Below, piece by piece: positions 46,155 through 55,178 of a DNA stretch of 64,000 nt. The DNA is from Rhodovulum marinum (GTDB taxonomy: Bacteria > Pseudomonadota > Alphaproteobacteria > Rhodobacterales > Rhodobacteraceae), in contig NZ_SLXP01000005.1 in the NCBI RefSeq assembly GCF_004343075.1, forward strand, positions 187,596 through 251,595. Reading direction: 5' to 3'. The notes beneath the pieces were generated by a model. The model did no database searches, had not been told where the DNA came from, and was given only the letters and a program-made list of their open reading frames with translations. The number at the start of each line of letters is the position of its first letter. The first letter of the stretch is position 1. Made by a program: the position numbers and the translations under genes.

Positions 46155-47769
46155 GAAGTTCCGCATCCGCCGCGGCGAGGCGCCCGGCCCGCGCGCCGGG
46201 CAGCCGGCCGGCCACGAACAACCCCCCACCCGTGCGGACGGCGCGGGCGACGCCCCCGTTCCCACCGGCACCCAGACCGCCCCGGCGGGCGGCGCGGCCG
46301 CACGCCCCGCCACGACCCGGACGGCCGACCAGGAAATCGATGCGATCCGGCGCGAGGGCCTGACCGGGCGCCAGCTGCGCATGGCCCGGCGCGTCGCCCA
46401 GAAACACGGGCTTGCGCCGACCTCGGATTACGACGCCGTGCGGCTGTTGCGCCACAAGGGGGTCGACCCGTTCCAGCGCGCCAACATGCTGGAACTGGTC
46501 CGCAGCGAGGCCGCGGGCGCCGCCGGCACCGGCAAGGTCCAGCTGCCGCGCACCGTGCCCCAGCCCAGGCGTGGCGTTCCCACGACCGGCGATGGGGCGC
46601 CCGCCGCCGGCCCGCGCGACAGCCGGATGCGCGAGGTGCGCGAAATCCAGATGGATATCGCCCGCCGCCGGCGCCGGGCCTTCGTACTGATGATGGCCCG
46701 CCTGGCCGCCTTCGTGCTGCTGCCCACGGTGATCGCGGGCTATTACTACCACGCCGTCGCCACGCCGATGTACGCCACCAAGTCGGAATTCGTCATCCAG
46801 CAGGCCGATTCCCAGGCCGGCGGGGGGCTGGGCAGCCTGTTCCAGGGCACCGGGCTGGCGATGCAGCAGGATTCGATCGCGGTGCAAAGCTATCTGCAAT
46901 CGCGCGACGCGATGCTGCGGCTCGACGACGACCTGGGCTTCCGCGCCCATTTCTCGCAGGATTTCATCGACCCGATCCAGAAACTGCCCCCCGATGGCAG
47001 CAACGAGGCCGCCTACAAGATCTACCGGAAGGCGGTCAAGATCGGCTATGACCCGACCGAGGGCATCCTCAAGATGGAGGTGCAGGCCGCCGACCCCGCG
47101 ACCAGCGCCGCCTTTTCCGAGGCGCTGATTTCCTATGCCGAGGCGCGCATCGACGGGCTGACCCAGCGCCTGCGCGAGGACCAGATGGCCGGCGCGCGCC
47201 AAAGCTATGAAACCGCCGAGGCCCGCGTCGAGGAGGCCCAGCAGCGCGTGCTGACGCTGCAGGAAAAGCTGGGCGTGCTGGACCCGGTCAGCGAGACCAG
47301 CGCGCTGATGGGCCAGATCACCACCTTTGAAACCCAGCTGCGCGAAAAGCGCCTGCAATTGCAACAGCTTCTGGACAATCCCAGCCCCAGCCAGGCCCGC
47401 GTCGACGGGGTCGAGGGCGATATCCGCCGGCTCGAGGACCTGGTCACCGACCTGCGCGCCTCGATGACCGAAAGCGGTACGGCGGGCGGGTCGCTTGCGC
47501 GCGTGTCGGCCGAGCTGCGCATCGCCGAGGCCGACCTCGCCAACCGCCAGCTTCTGCTGCAGCAGGCGCTGCAACAGCTGGAAACCGCCCGGATCGAGGC
47601 CAACCGCCAGGTGCGCTATCTTTCGCTGGGCGTCAGCCCGGTCGCCCCCGACGAGGCGACCTATCCGCGCGCCTTCGAGAATACCGCGCTGGCCTTCCTG
47701 ATCTTCGGCGGTATCTACCTTATGATCTCGCTGACGGTTTCGATTCTCAGGGAACAGGTATCCGCCTGA
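46132..47769 (+). CDS. kpsE: Capsule polysaccharide export inner-membrane protein (KpsE-like)
   Basis: A 545-residue polysaccharide co-polymerase-type protein. A long Pro/Ala/Gly-rich cytosolic N-terminus precedes a membrane helix near 185-205 (AFVLMMARLAAFVLLPTVIA). The large periplasmic part contains coiled coil (DQMAGARQSYETAEARVEEA, then QQRVLTLQEKL). A second helix closes the C-terminus (LAFLIFGGIYLMISLTVSIL). This is the Wzz/KpsE topology. The extended N-terminus is longer than in E. coli KpsE. Two starts (46132 or 46138) lie inside kpsT. One base separates it from kdsA. Confidence 0.87.
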   Translation: MTMKPKAKKFRIRRGEAPGPRAGQPAGHEQPPTRADGAGDAPVPTGTQTAPAGGAAARPATTRTADQEIDAIRREGLTGRQLRMARRVAQKHGLAPTSDYDAVRLLRHKGVDPFQRANMLELVRSEAAGAAGTGKVQLPRTVPQPRRGVPTTGDGAPAAGPRDSRMREVREIQMDIARRRRRAFVLMMARLAAFVLLPTVIAGYYYHAVATPMYATKSEFVIQQADSQAGGGLGSLFQGTGLAMQQDSIAVQSYLQSRDAMLRLDDDLGFRAHFSQDFIDPIQKLPPDGSNEAAYKIYRKAVKIGYDPTEGILKMEVQAADPATSAAFSEALISYAEARIDGLTQRLREDQMAGARQSYETAEARVEEAQQRVLTLQEKLGVLDPVSETSALMGQITTFETQLREKRLQLQQLLDNPSPSQARVDGVEGDIRRLEDLVTDLRASMTESGTAGGSLARVSAELRIAEADLANRQLLLQQALQQLETARIEANRQVRYLSLGVSPVAPDEATYPRAFENTALAFLIFGGIYLMISLTVSILREQVSA

Positions 47770-47770
47770 C

Positions 47771-48604
47771 ATGACAGATGTGACGATCGGCGGGCTGACC
47801 GTCGGAAACGACCGCCCGCTGACCGTGATCGCGGGCCCCTGCCAGCTGGAAAGCCTGGACCACGCGCTGATGATCGCGCGCGCGATGCGCGACGCCTGCG
47901 CCGCGGCCGGTGCGGGCTATGTGTTCAAGGCCAGCTTCGACAAGGCCAACCGCACCTCGCTCTCGGGCAAGCGCGGCGTCGGCATCGAGGCCGGGCTGGA
48001 GATCCTGGCCCAGGTCCGCGAATCGCTGGGCGTGCCGGTGCTGACCGACGTGCACACGCCCGAGCAATGCGCCCCCGCGGCCCGGGCCGTCGACATCCTG
48101 CAAATCCCCGCCTTCCTGTGCCGGCAGACCGACCTGTTGCTGGCCGCCGGCGAGTCGGGCGCAGCGGTCAACGTGAAAAAGGGCCAGTTCCTCGCCCCCT
48201 GGGACATGGCGAACGTGGTCGCCAAGGTCGAATCGACCGGCAACCGGCGCCTCCTGCTGACCGAACGCGGCACATCCTTCGGCTACAACACGCTGGTGGC
48301 CGACATGCGCGCGCTGCCGATCATGGCGCGCACCGGCTGGCCGGTGGTGATGGACGCCACCCATTCGGTGCAACAACCCGGCGGCCTGGGCGGGGCCAGC
48401 GGCGGCCAGCGCGAATTCGCGCCCGTCATGGCGCGTGCGGCGGTGGCGCTGGGCGTGGCCGCGGTGTTCATCGAAACCCACGAAGACCCCGACCGCGCGC
48501 CCTCGGACGGTCCCAACATGATCCCGCTGGCCGAGATGCCGGCGCTGATCGACACTCTGATGGCCTTCGATCGGCTGGCCAAGGCGCATCCGCTGCGCCC
48601 CTGA
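47771..48604 (+). CDS. kdsA: 3-deoxy-8-phosphooctulonate synthase
   Basis: Condenses PEP and arabinose-5-phosphate into Kdo-8-phosphate, the precursor of Kdo for lipopolysaccharide and for the linker of KpsMT-exported capsules. The 277-residue TIM barrel has VIAGPCQLES with Cys24 at the metal position, so it belongs to the metal-dependent class (E. coli has Asn there). FKASFDKANRTS and VMDATHSVQQPGG are also diagnostic. Direct coupling to kpsT-kpsE fits Kdo supply for capsule. An 11-bp terminator hairpin follows. Confidence 0.95.
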   Translation: MTDVTIGGLTVGNDRPLTVIAGPCQLESLDHALMIARAMRDACAAAGAGYVFKASFDKANRTSLSGKRGVGIEAGLEILAQVRESLGVPVLTDVHTPEQCAPAARAVDILQIPAFLCRQTDLLLAAGESGAAVNVKKGQFLAPWDMANVVAKVESTGNRRLLLTERGTSFGYNTLVADMRALPIMARTGWPVVMDATHSVQQPGGLGGASGGQREFAPVMARAAVALGVAAVFIETHEDPDRAPSDGPNMIPLAEMPALIDTLMAFDRLAKAHPLRP

Positions 48605-48615
48605 CGGCCCCGTGC

Positions 48616-48645
48616 GCCCCATCGCGATTTTTCGCGCGATGGGGC
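48616..48645 (+). terminator. Terminator-like hairpin after kdsA
   Basis: GCCCCATCGCG (48616-48626) pairs perfectly with CGCGATGGGGC (48635-48645) around an 8-nt loop, beginning 11 nt after the kdsA stop. Only TT follows the stem, so termination strength is uncertain. Confidence 0.65.
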
Positions 48646-48686
48646 TTGAAGCCGGCGCGCACCCGGCGTATCTACGCGCGCACCGT

Positions 48687-48761
48687 TGGGGTGTAGCCAA
48701 GTGGTAAGGCAGCGGTTTTTGGTACCGTGTACCGTAGGTTCGAATCCTACCACCCCAGCCA
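48687..48761 (+). tRNA. tRNA-Gln (anticodon TTG)
   Basis: A complete 75-nt cloverleaf with encoded CCA. The acceptor stem is TGGGGTG/CACCCCA, the D arm is GCCAAGTGGTAAGGC and the anticodon stem is GCGGT/ACCGT. The 7-nt loop TTTTGGT places TTG at positions 34-36. The T arm is GTAGG-TTCGAAT-CCTAC and the discriminator is G. The anticodon decodes CAA. It lies in a clean gap after kdsA. No duplicated 3' end was seen in the window, so there is no sign of use as an integration site. Confidence 0.97.
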
Positions 48762-49210
48762 TCTTCCACCATCCGATCTAGAGATAACGCGCGCCCGAGC
48801 CTCTGGCCAGCGACGTGCCGCATTCGATCCCCCCGGGTCGGATGACGGCGAGAGCGCCTGGGGCGCGGCCTTCGCACGGGGCCGAACCGGGACGGCGAAT
48901 TGCGGACGGGTTTCATCGCCAATCGCCGATCGCGGCCGCGAGATTGCGGCTATCGATCCTGGGCCAGTCTCGCTTTTGGTTGCCCTGCGCCCGGCGCGGG
49001 GTATGGCGATGTCCTGCGCCGAGGCTGAGTTGCGGGGGGTGGCGCGGTCCGTCCGACCCCGCCAAGACGCGCAGGCATCGTCGCCATGTCCAGCAATCGC
49101 CGATGCCCCGCGATTTCCGATATGTGCCTTACACCACTGGCAGACCGTGATCGGTTGACGGGCGGACGATTTCAGCCGCATGAACGGGACCGACTCGGAA
49201 AGGAGAACCG
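48762..49210. other. Gene-free stretch between tRNA-Gln and the TRAP operon
   Basis: About 450 bp with no convincing gene on either strand. The longest minus-strand frame (48747-49181) gives an Arg/Ser/Ala-rich product without domain character and runs into the tRNA. The last bases (AAAGGAGAACCG) are the ribosome-binding site of dctP. It probably carries the TRAP promoter, but I could not pick boxes confidently. Confidence 0.6.
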
Positions 49211-50212
49211 ATGATGATCAGAAGAAAGTTCCTTGCCGCCACCCTGGGCGCGACCGTTGCCCTGGGCGCGCTGCCCGCCGCCGCGTCCGATTTCGACGCG
49301 ATGGAGCCCGTCACCCTGCGCCTGGCCCATGTGGTCAACGAACAGGACGGCTTCCACGTCGCCGCCGAGAAGTTCCGCGACCTCGTGGCCGAACGCACCG
49401 ACGGCAAGGTGACGGTCGAGATCTTCCCCAACGCGACGCTGGGCGACGAACGCACGCTGCTGGAGGGCATGCAGATCGGCAGCGTGGACATGGGCGTCAT
49501 CACCAACGGCCCCGTCGCGAATTTCGTCGAGGAAATGGCGGTGTTCGAACTGCCCTTCCTGTTCCCCTCGCGCGAGGCGGCCTATCAGGTGCTGGACGGC
49601 GAGATCGGGCAGGAACTGCTGGACCGGCTGGCGGACGTGAACCTCAAGGGCCTGGCCTATGCCGAGCGCGGGTTCCGCAACCTGACCAACAGCCAGCGCC
49701 CGGTGGCAAGCCCCGCTGACCTGGACGGGCTGCGCATCCGGGTGATGGAGAACCCGGTCTATACCGACACCTTCCGCGAACTGGGCGCCAACGCGATCCC
49801 GATGGCCTGGACCGAGGCGCTGACCGCGATGCAGCAGGGCACCATCGACGGGCAGGAAAACCCGGTCGGCGTGGTCCATTCCTTCAAGCTGAACGAGACC
49901 CAGACGTACATGACGATGACGCGCCACACCTATGCGCCGGCGGTCTTCGTGATGGGGATGCCGGCCTGGAACAAGCTGCCCGAACCCGCGCAAGAGGTGG
50001 TCGTTCAGGCCGCGCGCGAGGCGGCCGCCCATGAACGCGCGGTCAATGCCGAGATGGAGGCCAAGCAGCTGGAAGAGTTGAAGGCCAGCGGCATGGCGGT
50101 GATCGAGGATGCGGACCTGTCGGCTTTCCAGGCGGCGGTGGCGCCGGTCTACGAGAAGTACGGCGCGCGCTTCGGTGACTATCTCGACCGTATCCGCGCC
50201 GAGCTGAACTGA
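49211..50212 (+). CDS. TRAP transporter substrate-binding protein (DctP family)
   Basis: The periplasmic solute receptor of a tripartite ATP-independent transporter, 333 residues. A signal peptide (MIRRKFLAATLGATVALGAL, cleaved after AAAS) precedes the mature domain. The ligand carboxylate-binding arginine region is DLDGLRIRVMENPVYTDTFR, and TEALTAMQQGTIDGQENP is a family hallmark. Substrates are usually organic acids (C4-dicarboxylates, sugar acids); this one is not assignable. Two adjacent ATGs; AGGAGA lies 5 nt upstream. It is followed by dctQ and dctM. Confidence 0.92.
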   Translation: MMIRRKFLAATLGATVALGALPAAASDFDAMEPVTLRLAHVVNEQDGFHVAAEKFRDLVAERTDGKVTVEIFPNATLGDERTLLEGMQIGSVDMGVITNGPVANFVEEMAVFELPFLFPSREAAYQVLDGEIGQELLDRLADVNLKGLAYAERGFRNLTNSQRPVASPADLDGLRIRVMENPVYTDTFRELGANAIPMAWTEALTAMQQGTIDGQENPVGVVHSFKLNETQTYMTMTRHTYAPAVFVMGMPAWNKLPEPAQEVVVQAAREAAAHERAVNAEMEAKQLEELKASGMAVIEDADLSAFQAAVAPVYEKYGARFGDYLDRIRAELN

Positions 50213-50213
50213 C

Positions 50214-50717
50214 GTGCTGCGCCTCTTCGGCCTGGTGGACCGCGCCATCGGCGCGGTCCTGCGCCCCGTCCTTGCGGCGGGGATGGCGGCGCTTATCGCG
50301 GTGATCACGTTGCAGATCGTCTCGCGCGTGGCGTTCACCGCGGTGGGCTGGACCGAAGAGGTGGCGCGGTTCCTGCTGGTCTGGCTGACCTTCCTGGGTG
50401 CGGTTCTGGCCTGGCAGCAGCACCGCCATATCGCGGTCGGCGTGCTGGTCGACGCCCTGCCCGAACGCGCCGGGCGCGTTGTCTCGGGCGTGGCGCTGGT
50501 GGCGGGACTTGTCTTTCTTCTGGCGCTTGCGTGGATCGCGCAGGACTACAGGGCTTTGCAAAGCTTTCAGAAATCGGCATCGCTGCGCCTTCCGATGTCG
50601 TATGTCTACGCGGTGATCCCGATCAGCGCCCTTCTGATGGCGCTGCTCGCGTTGTCGGACCTGGTGCATCTGGCGGTCACCGGGAAACGGCCACAACCCT
50701 CGGAGCCCGTGGAATGA
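50214..50717 (+). CDS. TRAP transporter small permease (DctQ family)
   Basis: A 167-residue inner-membrane protein with four hydrophobic helices, starting at a GTG one base after the dctP stop (reading LRLFGLVDRAIGAVLRPVLA). The conserved WTEEVARFLLVWLTFLGAVL segment identifies DctQ. It joins the large subunit to form the membrane pump. The stop overlaps the dctM start (ATGA). Confidence 0.9.
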   Translation: MLRLFGLVDRAIGAVLRPVLAAGMAALIAVITLQIVSRVAFTAVGWTEEVARFLLVWLTFLGAVLAWQQHRHIAVGVLVDALPERAGRVVSGVALVAGLVFLLALAWIAQDYRALQSFQKSASLRLPMSYVYAVIPISALLMALLALSDLVHLAVTGKRPQPSEPVE

Positions 50718-51967
50718 GCCTGCTGCTCTTCGGCCTGTTCTTCCTTCTGCTGCTGATGGGCCTGCCGGTCGCGCTGGCCATCGGGGCGGCGACCATGGTG
50801 GCGCTGCAGTCCGACGGCGTGCCGCTGTTGGTGCTGCCGCAGCAGATGTTCGCGGGCGTCAATTCCTTTGCGCTGGTGGCGGTGCCGATGTTCATCCTGG
50901 CGGGCGACATCATGGCCCAGGGGCAGGTCAGCGCGCGGCTGGTGGCGCTGGCCGATGCGCTGATCGGGTTTCTCAAGGGCGGGCTGTCGATCGTCTCGGT
51001 GCTGGCGTCCATGTTCTTCGCGGCGATTTCGGGCTCGGGCGCGGCGACCACGGCCGCCGTCGGTTCGACGCTGGTGCCGGAACTGACGCGCAAGGGGTAC
51101 GACCCGGCCTCGGCGGCGGCGTTGATCGCGGCGGGGGGCACCATCGGCGTGGTGATCCCGCCCTCGGTGCCGATGATCATCTACGCCGTGATCGCGCAGG
51201 AATCGGTGTCGAAGCTGTTTCTCAGCGGGTTCCTGCCCGGCCTCGCGATGGGCCTGGGCCTGATCGCGCTGGCACTGGTTCAGGGGCACCGCCGCGCCTA
51301 TCCGCGCGGCAGCGCGTTTTCGCCCCGCACAATCTGGCGCACCTTCCGGGCGGCTTTCTGGGGCCTGCTGACGCCGGTCATCATCCTGGGCGGCATCTTT
51401 TCCGGCATCTTCACCCCGAGCGAGGCCGCGGTGATCGCCGTGAACTACGCCATCATCGTGTCGCTTTTCATCTACCGCGACCTCGGGCTGGCCGACATCT
51501 ACCGGCTGTTCGTGCGCGCCGCGGTGACCACGGCGGTCATCATGTTCGTGATCTCGGCCTCGGCCGCGCTGAGCTGGACCCTGTCGAACTGGCAGGTTCC
51601 GGTGCAGATCGCCGAGGTCGTGCTTGGGGTATCCTCGAACGGGCTGGTGGTGATCGCGCTGATGCTGGTGCTGATCCTGTTGACCGGCGTTTTCATCGAA
51701 ACCGCCTCGGCCCTGATCATCCTGACGCCGATCCTCTTGCCGCTGGCGCTGCAACTGGGGATCGACCCGGTCCATTTCGGCATCATCATGGTCGTGGGGC
51801 TGGCCATCGGGATGATCACGCCGCCCGTCGCGATCAATCTCTATGTCGCGTCCTCGGTGACCGGGCTCGGGCTGGAGCGTATCTCGCGCGCGGTCGTGCC
51901 CTATCTCCTGGTCCTCCTGACCGTGCTTGTTGCGACCGCTTACATTCCCTTGTCCTGGACAAACTAG
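50714..51967 (+). CDS. TRAP transporter large permease (DctM family)
   Basis: A 417-residue inner-membrane protein with about 12 helices, the ion-coupled transport subunit. Family signatures include LFGLFFLLLLMGLPVALAIG, FFAAISGSGAATTAAVGSTL, the GGTIGVVIPPSVPMIIYAV loop and GMITPPVAINLYVASSVTG. It starts at the ATG overlapping dctQ. It completes the three-gene operon; a short GC hairpin (GCCCCG/CGGGGC, 51979-51994) lies 12 nt after the stop. Confidence 0.93.
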   Translation: MSLLLFGLFFLLLLMGLPVALAIGAATMVALQSDGVPLLVLPQQMFAGVNSFALVAVPMFILAGDIMAQGQVSARLVALADALIGFLKGGLSIVSVLASMFFAAISGSGAATTAAVGSTLVPELTRKGYDPASAAALIAAGGTIGVVIPPSVPMIIYAVIAQESVSKLFLSGFLPGLAMGLGLIALALVQGHRRAYPRGSAFSPRTIWRTFRAAFWGLLTPVIILGGIFSGIFTPSEAAVIAVNYAIIVSLFIYRDLGLADIYRLFVRAAVTTAVIMFVISASAALSWTLSNWQVPVQIAEVVLGVSSNGLVVIALMLVLILLTGVFIETASALIILTPILLPLALQLGIDPVHFGIIMVVGLAIGMITPPVAINLYVASSVTGLGLERISRAVVPYLLVLLTVLVATAYIPLSWTN

Positions 51968-52244
51968 GAAAGACCTGCGCCCCGGCCACGGGGCAGCCGC
52001 GAGGGCTTTTCGCCACATCAGAATTCTCTCCATGCGCCCCCACACGGGCGGGCCGCGCCGAATCCGTGCGTGACGGGTTCCGATCCTCTCGGGTGACCCG
52101 GCCCGCACATCGATCTGAATGCGTGCCTGTGCTGCACGTGCGGGGTGGGTGCAAGGTTCGGCGAAAGCAGGACATCCCGTCCGTCTCGCGCCCAGGATCA
52201 CGGCGCGCTTTGCGGCTCGCCACGCGCACCTTAGACTGCGGGGC

Positions 52245-53249
52245 ATGGGGTATGTGACGTCGCTCTTCGCGCGCAAGGTGGTCGCCGCGGCGGGCAGTGG
52301 GGTTGATGCGGCGGCGATGCTGGCCGGCGTCGGGATCGACGCCGATGACCCGCTGGACCCCGCGCAGATGGTTCCGGCCGCGCGCTACTACGACATGCTC
52401 GAGAGGATCGCCGATCAGATCGACGCGACCGACCTGCCGGTGCGCGTGGGCGCCTCCATGCGGCTTGATGAATACGGCGCGCTTGGGCTCGCCTTCAAGG
52501 CGGCCACGACGCTTGGGGCGTCCTATGCGCGGGTGGAACGCTATGCGCGCCTGTGGTCCAGCGTCGTCGAATACGAGTTGCGCCCGGCGACCGGGGGCAC
52601 GCTTTTCATCCTGCATCGGGCGGGCGAACGGCGGCTGGGGATGCGGCTGTCGAACGAGGCGACGCTTGCCAGCGCCGTGTCGATTGCGCGGCAGGTCTGC
52701 CCGGTGCCGCTCGCGCCGCTGGAGGTGCTGGTCCGGCATCCCGCCCCGCGCAGGGTCGCTGCGCACGAGGAGTGGTTCGGCTGCCCAGTGCGCTTCGGCG
52801 CAGACCTCGACGCGATCCTCTATGCCGACGAGGTGCTGGCCCGGCCCAACATCCTCGGGGACGAGGGGATCTCGCACTACCTCACCACGCATCTCGACGC
52901 GGAACTGTCCGAGATCACCCGCGAGCCCGACCTTGTCAGTCAGGCGAAAGCCGCGATCGCCCAGGCCCTCAGCGAGGGGGCGCCGAAGATGGCCGGGATC
53001 GCAAGCGGCCTCGGGCTCAGTGCGCGGTCCTTCCACAGGCGCCTGTCCGAGCACGGAATGACCTTTCAAAGCCTCACCGAGGAAACCCGCCGCGACCTCG
53101 CCGTGGGGCTGTTGCGGGACGAGCGCCATTCCCTGGCCGAAATCGCGTTCCTCACCGGTTTCTCCGAGCAAAGCGCCTTTACCCGCGCGTTCAAGCGCTG
53201 GGTCGGCACGACGCCCGCGACCTATCGCAAGGGGATCTCCCGCCACTGA
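52245..53249 (+). CDS. AraC-family transcriptional regulator
   Basis: A 334-residue regulator with an N-terminal arabinose-binding-domain-of-AraC type sensor (about 15-200, VRVGASMRLDEYGALGLAFK). A C-terminal double helix-turn-helix follows (MAGIASGLGLSARSFHRRLS and LAEIAFLTGFSEQSAFTRAF, then KRWVGTTPATYRKG). The ATG at 52245 is chosen; a longer frame adds Arg/Ala-rich residues. It is followed on the same strand by an NmrA-like oxidoreductase that it may control. The 277 bp before it, from the TRAP operon, show no gene. Confidence 0.9.
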   Translation: MGYVTSLFARKVVAAAGSGVDAAAMLAGVGIDADDPLDPAQMVPAARYYDMLERIADQIDATDLPVRVGASMRLDEYGALGLAFKAATTLGASYARVERYARLWSSVVEYELRPATGGTLFILHRAGERRLGMRLSNEATLASAVSIARQVCPVPLAPLEVLVRHPAPRRVAAHEEWFGCPVRFGADLDAILYADEVLARPNILGDEGISHYLTTHLDAELSEITREPDLVSQAKAAIAQALSEGAPKMAGIASGLGLSARSFHRRLSEHGMTFQSLTEETRRDLAVGLLRDERHSLAEIAFLTGFSEQSAFTRAFKRWVGTTPATYRKGISRH

Positions 53250-53357
53250 AGGGTGCGTTGGCGGCGACGGTCAAAAGGCTGGCATCGTCGGTCAAGACCG
53301 CGCGGCCCCCCCGCGCCTATCCCTTGGCGACCGAAACCGAAGCCAGGGAGAGACCCG

Positions 53358-54185
53358 ATGCAAGACCGACCGATCCTCGTCATCGGCGCAACCGGCAAGA
53401 CCGGCCGCCGCGTCGCCAGCCGCATCAAGGCGCGGGGCCTTCCCGTGCGCCGCGGCTCGCGCAGTTCCGCAACACCCTTCGACTGGGAGGCGCCCGAGAC
53501 CTGGGCGCCGGCGCTCCGTGGGGCGCGTGCGGCCTATGTCACCTATTTCCCCGATCTCGCCTTCCCCGGCGCCTTGGAAAAGCTGGAATCCCTTTGCGAG
53601 ACGGCCCGTGACGTGGACGTCGAGCACCTCGTGCTGCTGTCAGGCCGCGGCGAACACCACGCGCGGCTGGGCGAAGAGGTGGTGCGCAATGCGGGCGTCG
53701 ACTTCACCATCGTCCGGGCCGCGTGGTTCGCGCAGAACTTTTCCGAAGGCTATCTGCGTAATCCGGTCCTTTCTGGGGTCCTGCCGATGCCCGGCGGGGA
53801 TGTCGCGGAACCCATCATCGATATCGACGACATTGCCGATGTCGTCGTCGCGGCGCTGGTCGAAGAGGGCCACAAGAGCGAACTTTACGAAGTGACGGGA
53901 CCGCGGCTGATGACCTTCGCCGAGATGGCCGCAGAGCTTTCGCACGCAACCGGCCACGAGATACGGCATATCCCGATCAGCTTCGAGGAGTTCCACGCGA
54001 ACATCGCCGACGCGGGCGGCACCTTCGTCGCCGACGTCTTCACCGCCATCGCGCGCGAAACGCTGGACGGGCGCAACGCCCACACCACGAACGGCGTGAG
54101 GCGCGCGCTCGGCCGTGCCCCCCGCGACTTCGCGGGTTTCGCCCGGGCCGCCGCCCGGAGCGGCGCCTGGACAAGCGCCGCCTGA
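53358..54185 (+). CDS. NmrA-like NAD(P)-binding protein
   Basis: A 275-residue atypical SDR. The N-terminal dinucleotide motif is ILVIGATGKTGRRVASRI; later come HLVLLSGRGEHHARLGEEVV, then FTIVRAAWFAQNFSEGYL and IIDIDDIADVVVAAL. The pattern matches NmrA/azoreductase-like or ergot-alkaloid-type SDRs, which may be sensors or reductases. The ATG has AGGGAGAG 6 nt upstream. It is downstream of the AraC regulator and 25 nt before a DUF4345 gene, likely one operon. Confidence 0.87.
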   Translation: MQDRPILVIGATGKTGRRVASRIKARGLPVRRGSRSSATPFDWEAPETWAPALRGARAAYVTYFPDLAFPGALEKLESLCETARDVDVEHLVLLSGRGEHHARLGEEVVRNAGVDFTIVRAAWFAQNFSEGYLRNPVLSGVLPMPGGDVAEPIIDIDDIADVVVAALVEEGHKSELYEVTGPRLMTFAEMAAELSHATGHEIRHIPISFEEFHANIADAGGTFVADVFTAIARETLDGRNAHTTNGVRRALGRAPRDFAGFARAAARSGAWTSAA

Positions 54186-54210
54186 CACCACCCGATGAAA
54201 GGAGCATCAC

Positions 54211-54639
54211 ATGCGCCCCACCCTGCTCGAGAAGTTCGCACTCGGTCTCTCCGGCCTCACCGCGCTCACCATCGGCGCTTGCATCCTGTTGGTGCCGCAC
54301 GCCTTCTACGCCAGCTACGGCATCACGCTTGGCGATGACGCCAGCCTGCTGAGCGAATTGCGTGCCCCCGGCGCCGGTCTAACGGGGTTCGGCCTTCTGA
54401 TGCTGCTTGGCGTTCGGCGGAGCGCGGTCGCGCCCGTTTCCATGGCGGCGGCCCTGACGGTGTTTATCACCTTCCCGGTAGGGCGGCTGGTTGGGCTCGC
54501 GGTAGATGGGATGCCGTCGGGCAGTGTCATCGGCGCCCTCGTTGTCGAACTGATCATCGCCGCGCTCTGCCTTGCGGCCTTCCGCCGGCGTCTTTGGCAG
54601 CCGGCGCCCTGCCTCTCCACGGCGCAACCCGGGCGCTGA
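54211..54639 (+). CDS. DUF4345-type small membrane protein
   Basis: A 142-residue protein with four predicted membrane helices. It begins MRPTLLEKFALGLSGLTALT and has LSELRAPGAGLTGFGLLMLL and a conserved GRLVGLAVDG. This fits the DUF4345 family, whose function is unknown. GAAAGGAG precedes the ATG. It is probably cotranscribed with the NmrA-like gene; such pairs are common in stress or solvent-response loci (context inference). Confidence 0.78.
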   Translation: MRPTLLEKFALGLSGLTALTIGACILLVPHAFYASYGITLGDDASLLSELRAPGAGLTGFGLLMLLGVRRSAVAPVSMAAALTVFITFPVGRLVGLAVDGMPSGSVIGALVVELIIAALCLAAFRRRLWQPAPCLSTAQPGR

Positions 54640-54719
54640 ACCGGCTGCGGCGAAATGATCGCACCCGCCCCGCAAACTCCCATGGACGCTGTCGGCAATG
54701 AAGAGAGGGGAGAAGACAC

Positions 54720-55178
54720 ATGGATGAACCGCGTTACCGCCGGGCAACCGCCGCGGACCTGGCTGCGATTGTCACGATGCTGGCCGATGACGTCCTCGGT
54801 GCGTCGCGGGAAAGCGCCTCGCCGGCCCGGGAGGATTGCTACCGGGAGGCATTTGCCGAGATCGATGCCGACCCGAACCAGTTTCTTTGTGTGGTCGAGG
54901 ACGGGCAACAGATTGTCGGAACCCTGCAACTCACCTTCATCCCCGGTCTCTCTCGCGGTGGCAGCAAGCGTGGACAGATCGAGGCGGTGCGGATCGCGAG
55001 CGATCGTCGGGGCGGCAAGCTTGGCGAAGCGATGTTTGCCTGGGCGATCAGCGAATGCCGGGCGCGCGGCTGTTCATTGGTCCAGCTCACCACGGACAAG
55101 GCCAGGACAGACGCCCATCGCTTCTATGACCGTCTGGGTTTTGAACCGACCCATATCGGATACAAGCGAAAGATCTAG
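54720..55178 (+). CDS. GNAT-family N-acetyltransferase
   Basis: A 152-residue acetyltransferase. It starts MDEPRYRRATAADLAAIVTM. Motif A is IEAVRIASDRRGGKLGEAMF, which binds the acetyl-CoA pyrophosphate, and motif B is LTTDKARTDAHRFYDRLGFE. The acceptor substrate is unknown. A GAGGGGAGAAG ribosome-binding site lies 6 nt before the ATG. It is the last gene of the 52.2-55.2 kb same-strand run. Confidence 0.9.
   Translation: MDEPRYRRATAADLAAIVTMLADDVLGASRESASPAREDCYREAFAEIDADPNQFLCVVEDGQQIVGTLQLTFIPGLSRGGSKRGQIEAVRIASDRRGGKLGEAMFAWAISECRARGCSLVQLTTDKARTDAHRFYDRLGFEPTHIGYKRKI

Noticed and set aside
48687..48761. tRNA-Gln as a phage or island attachment site
   Set aside because: No integrase gene and no repeated tRNA 3' end were seen within the window.
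48747..49181. 144-codon open frame on the minus strand after tRNA-Gln
   Set aside because: It runs into the tRNA, has no ribosome-binding site, and its Arg/Ser/Ala-rich product has no domain character; long frames arise by chance in DNA this GC-rich.
51979..51994. Hairpin after the TRAP operon as a firm terminator
   Set aside because: The stem is only 6 bp and no T-run follows, so it is mentioned only in the dctM entry.
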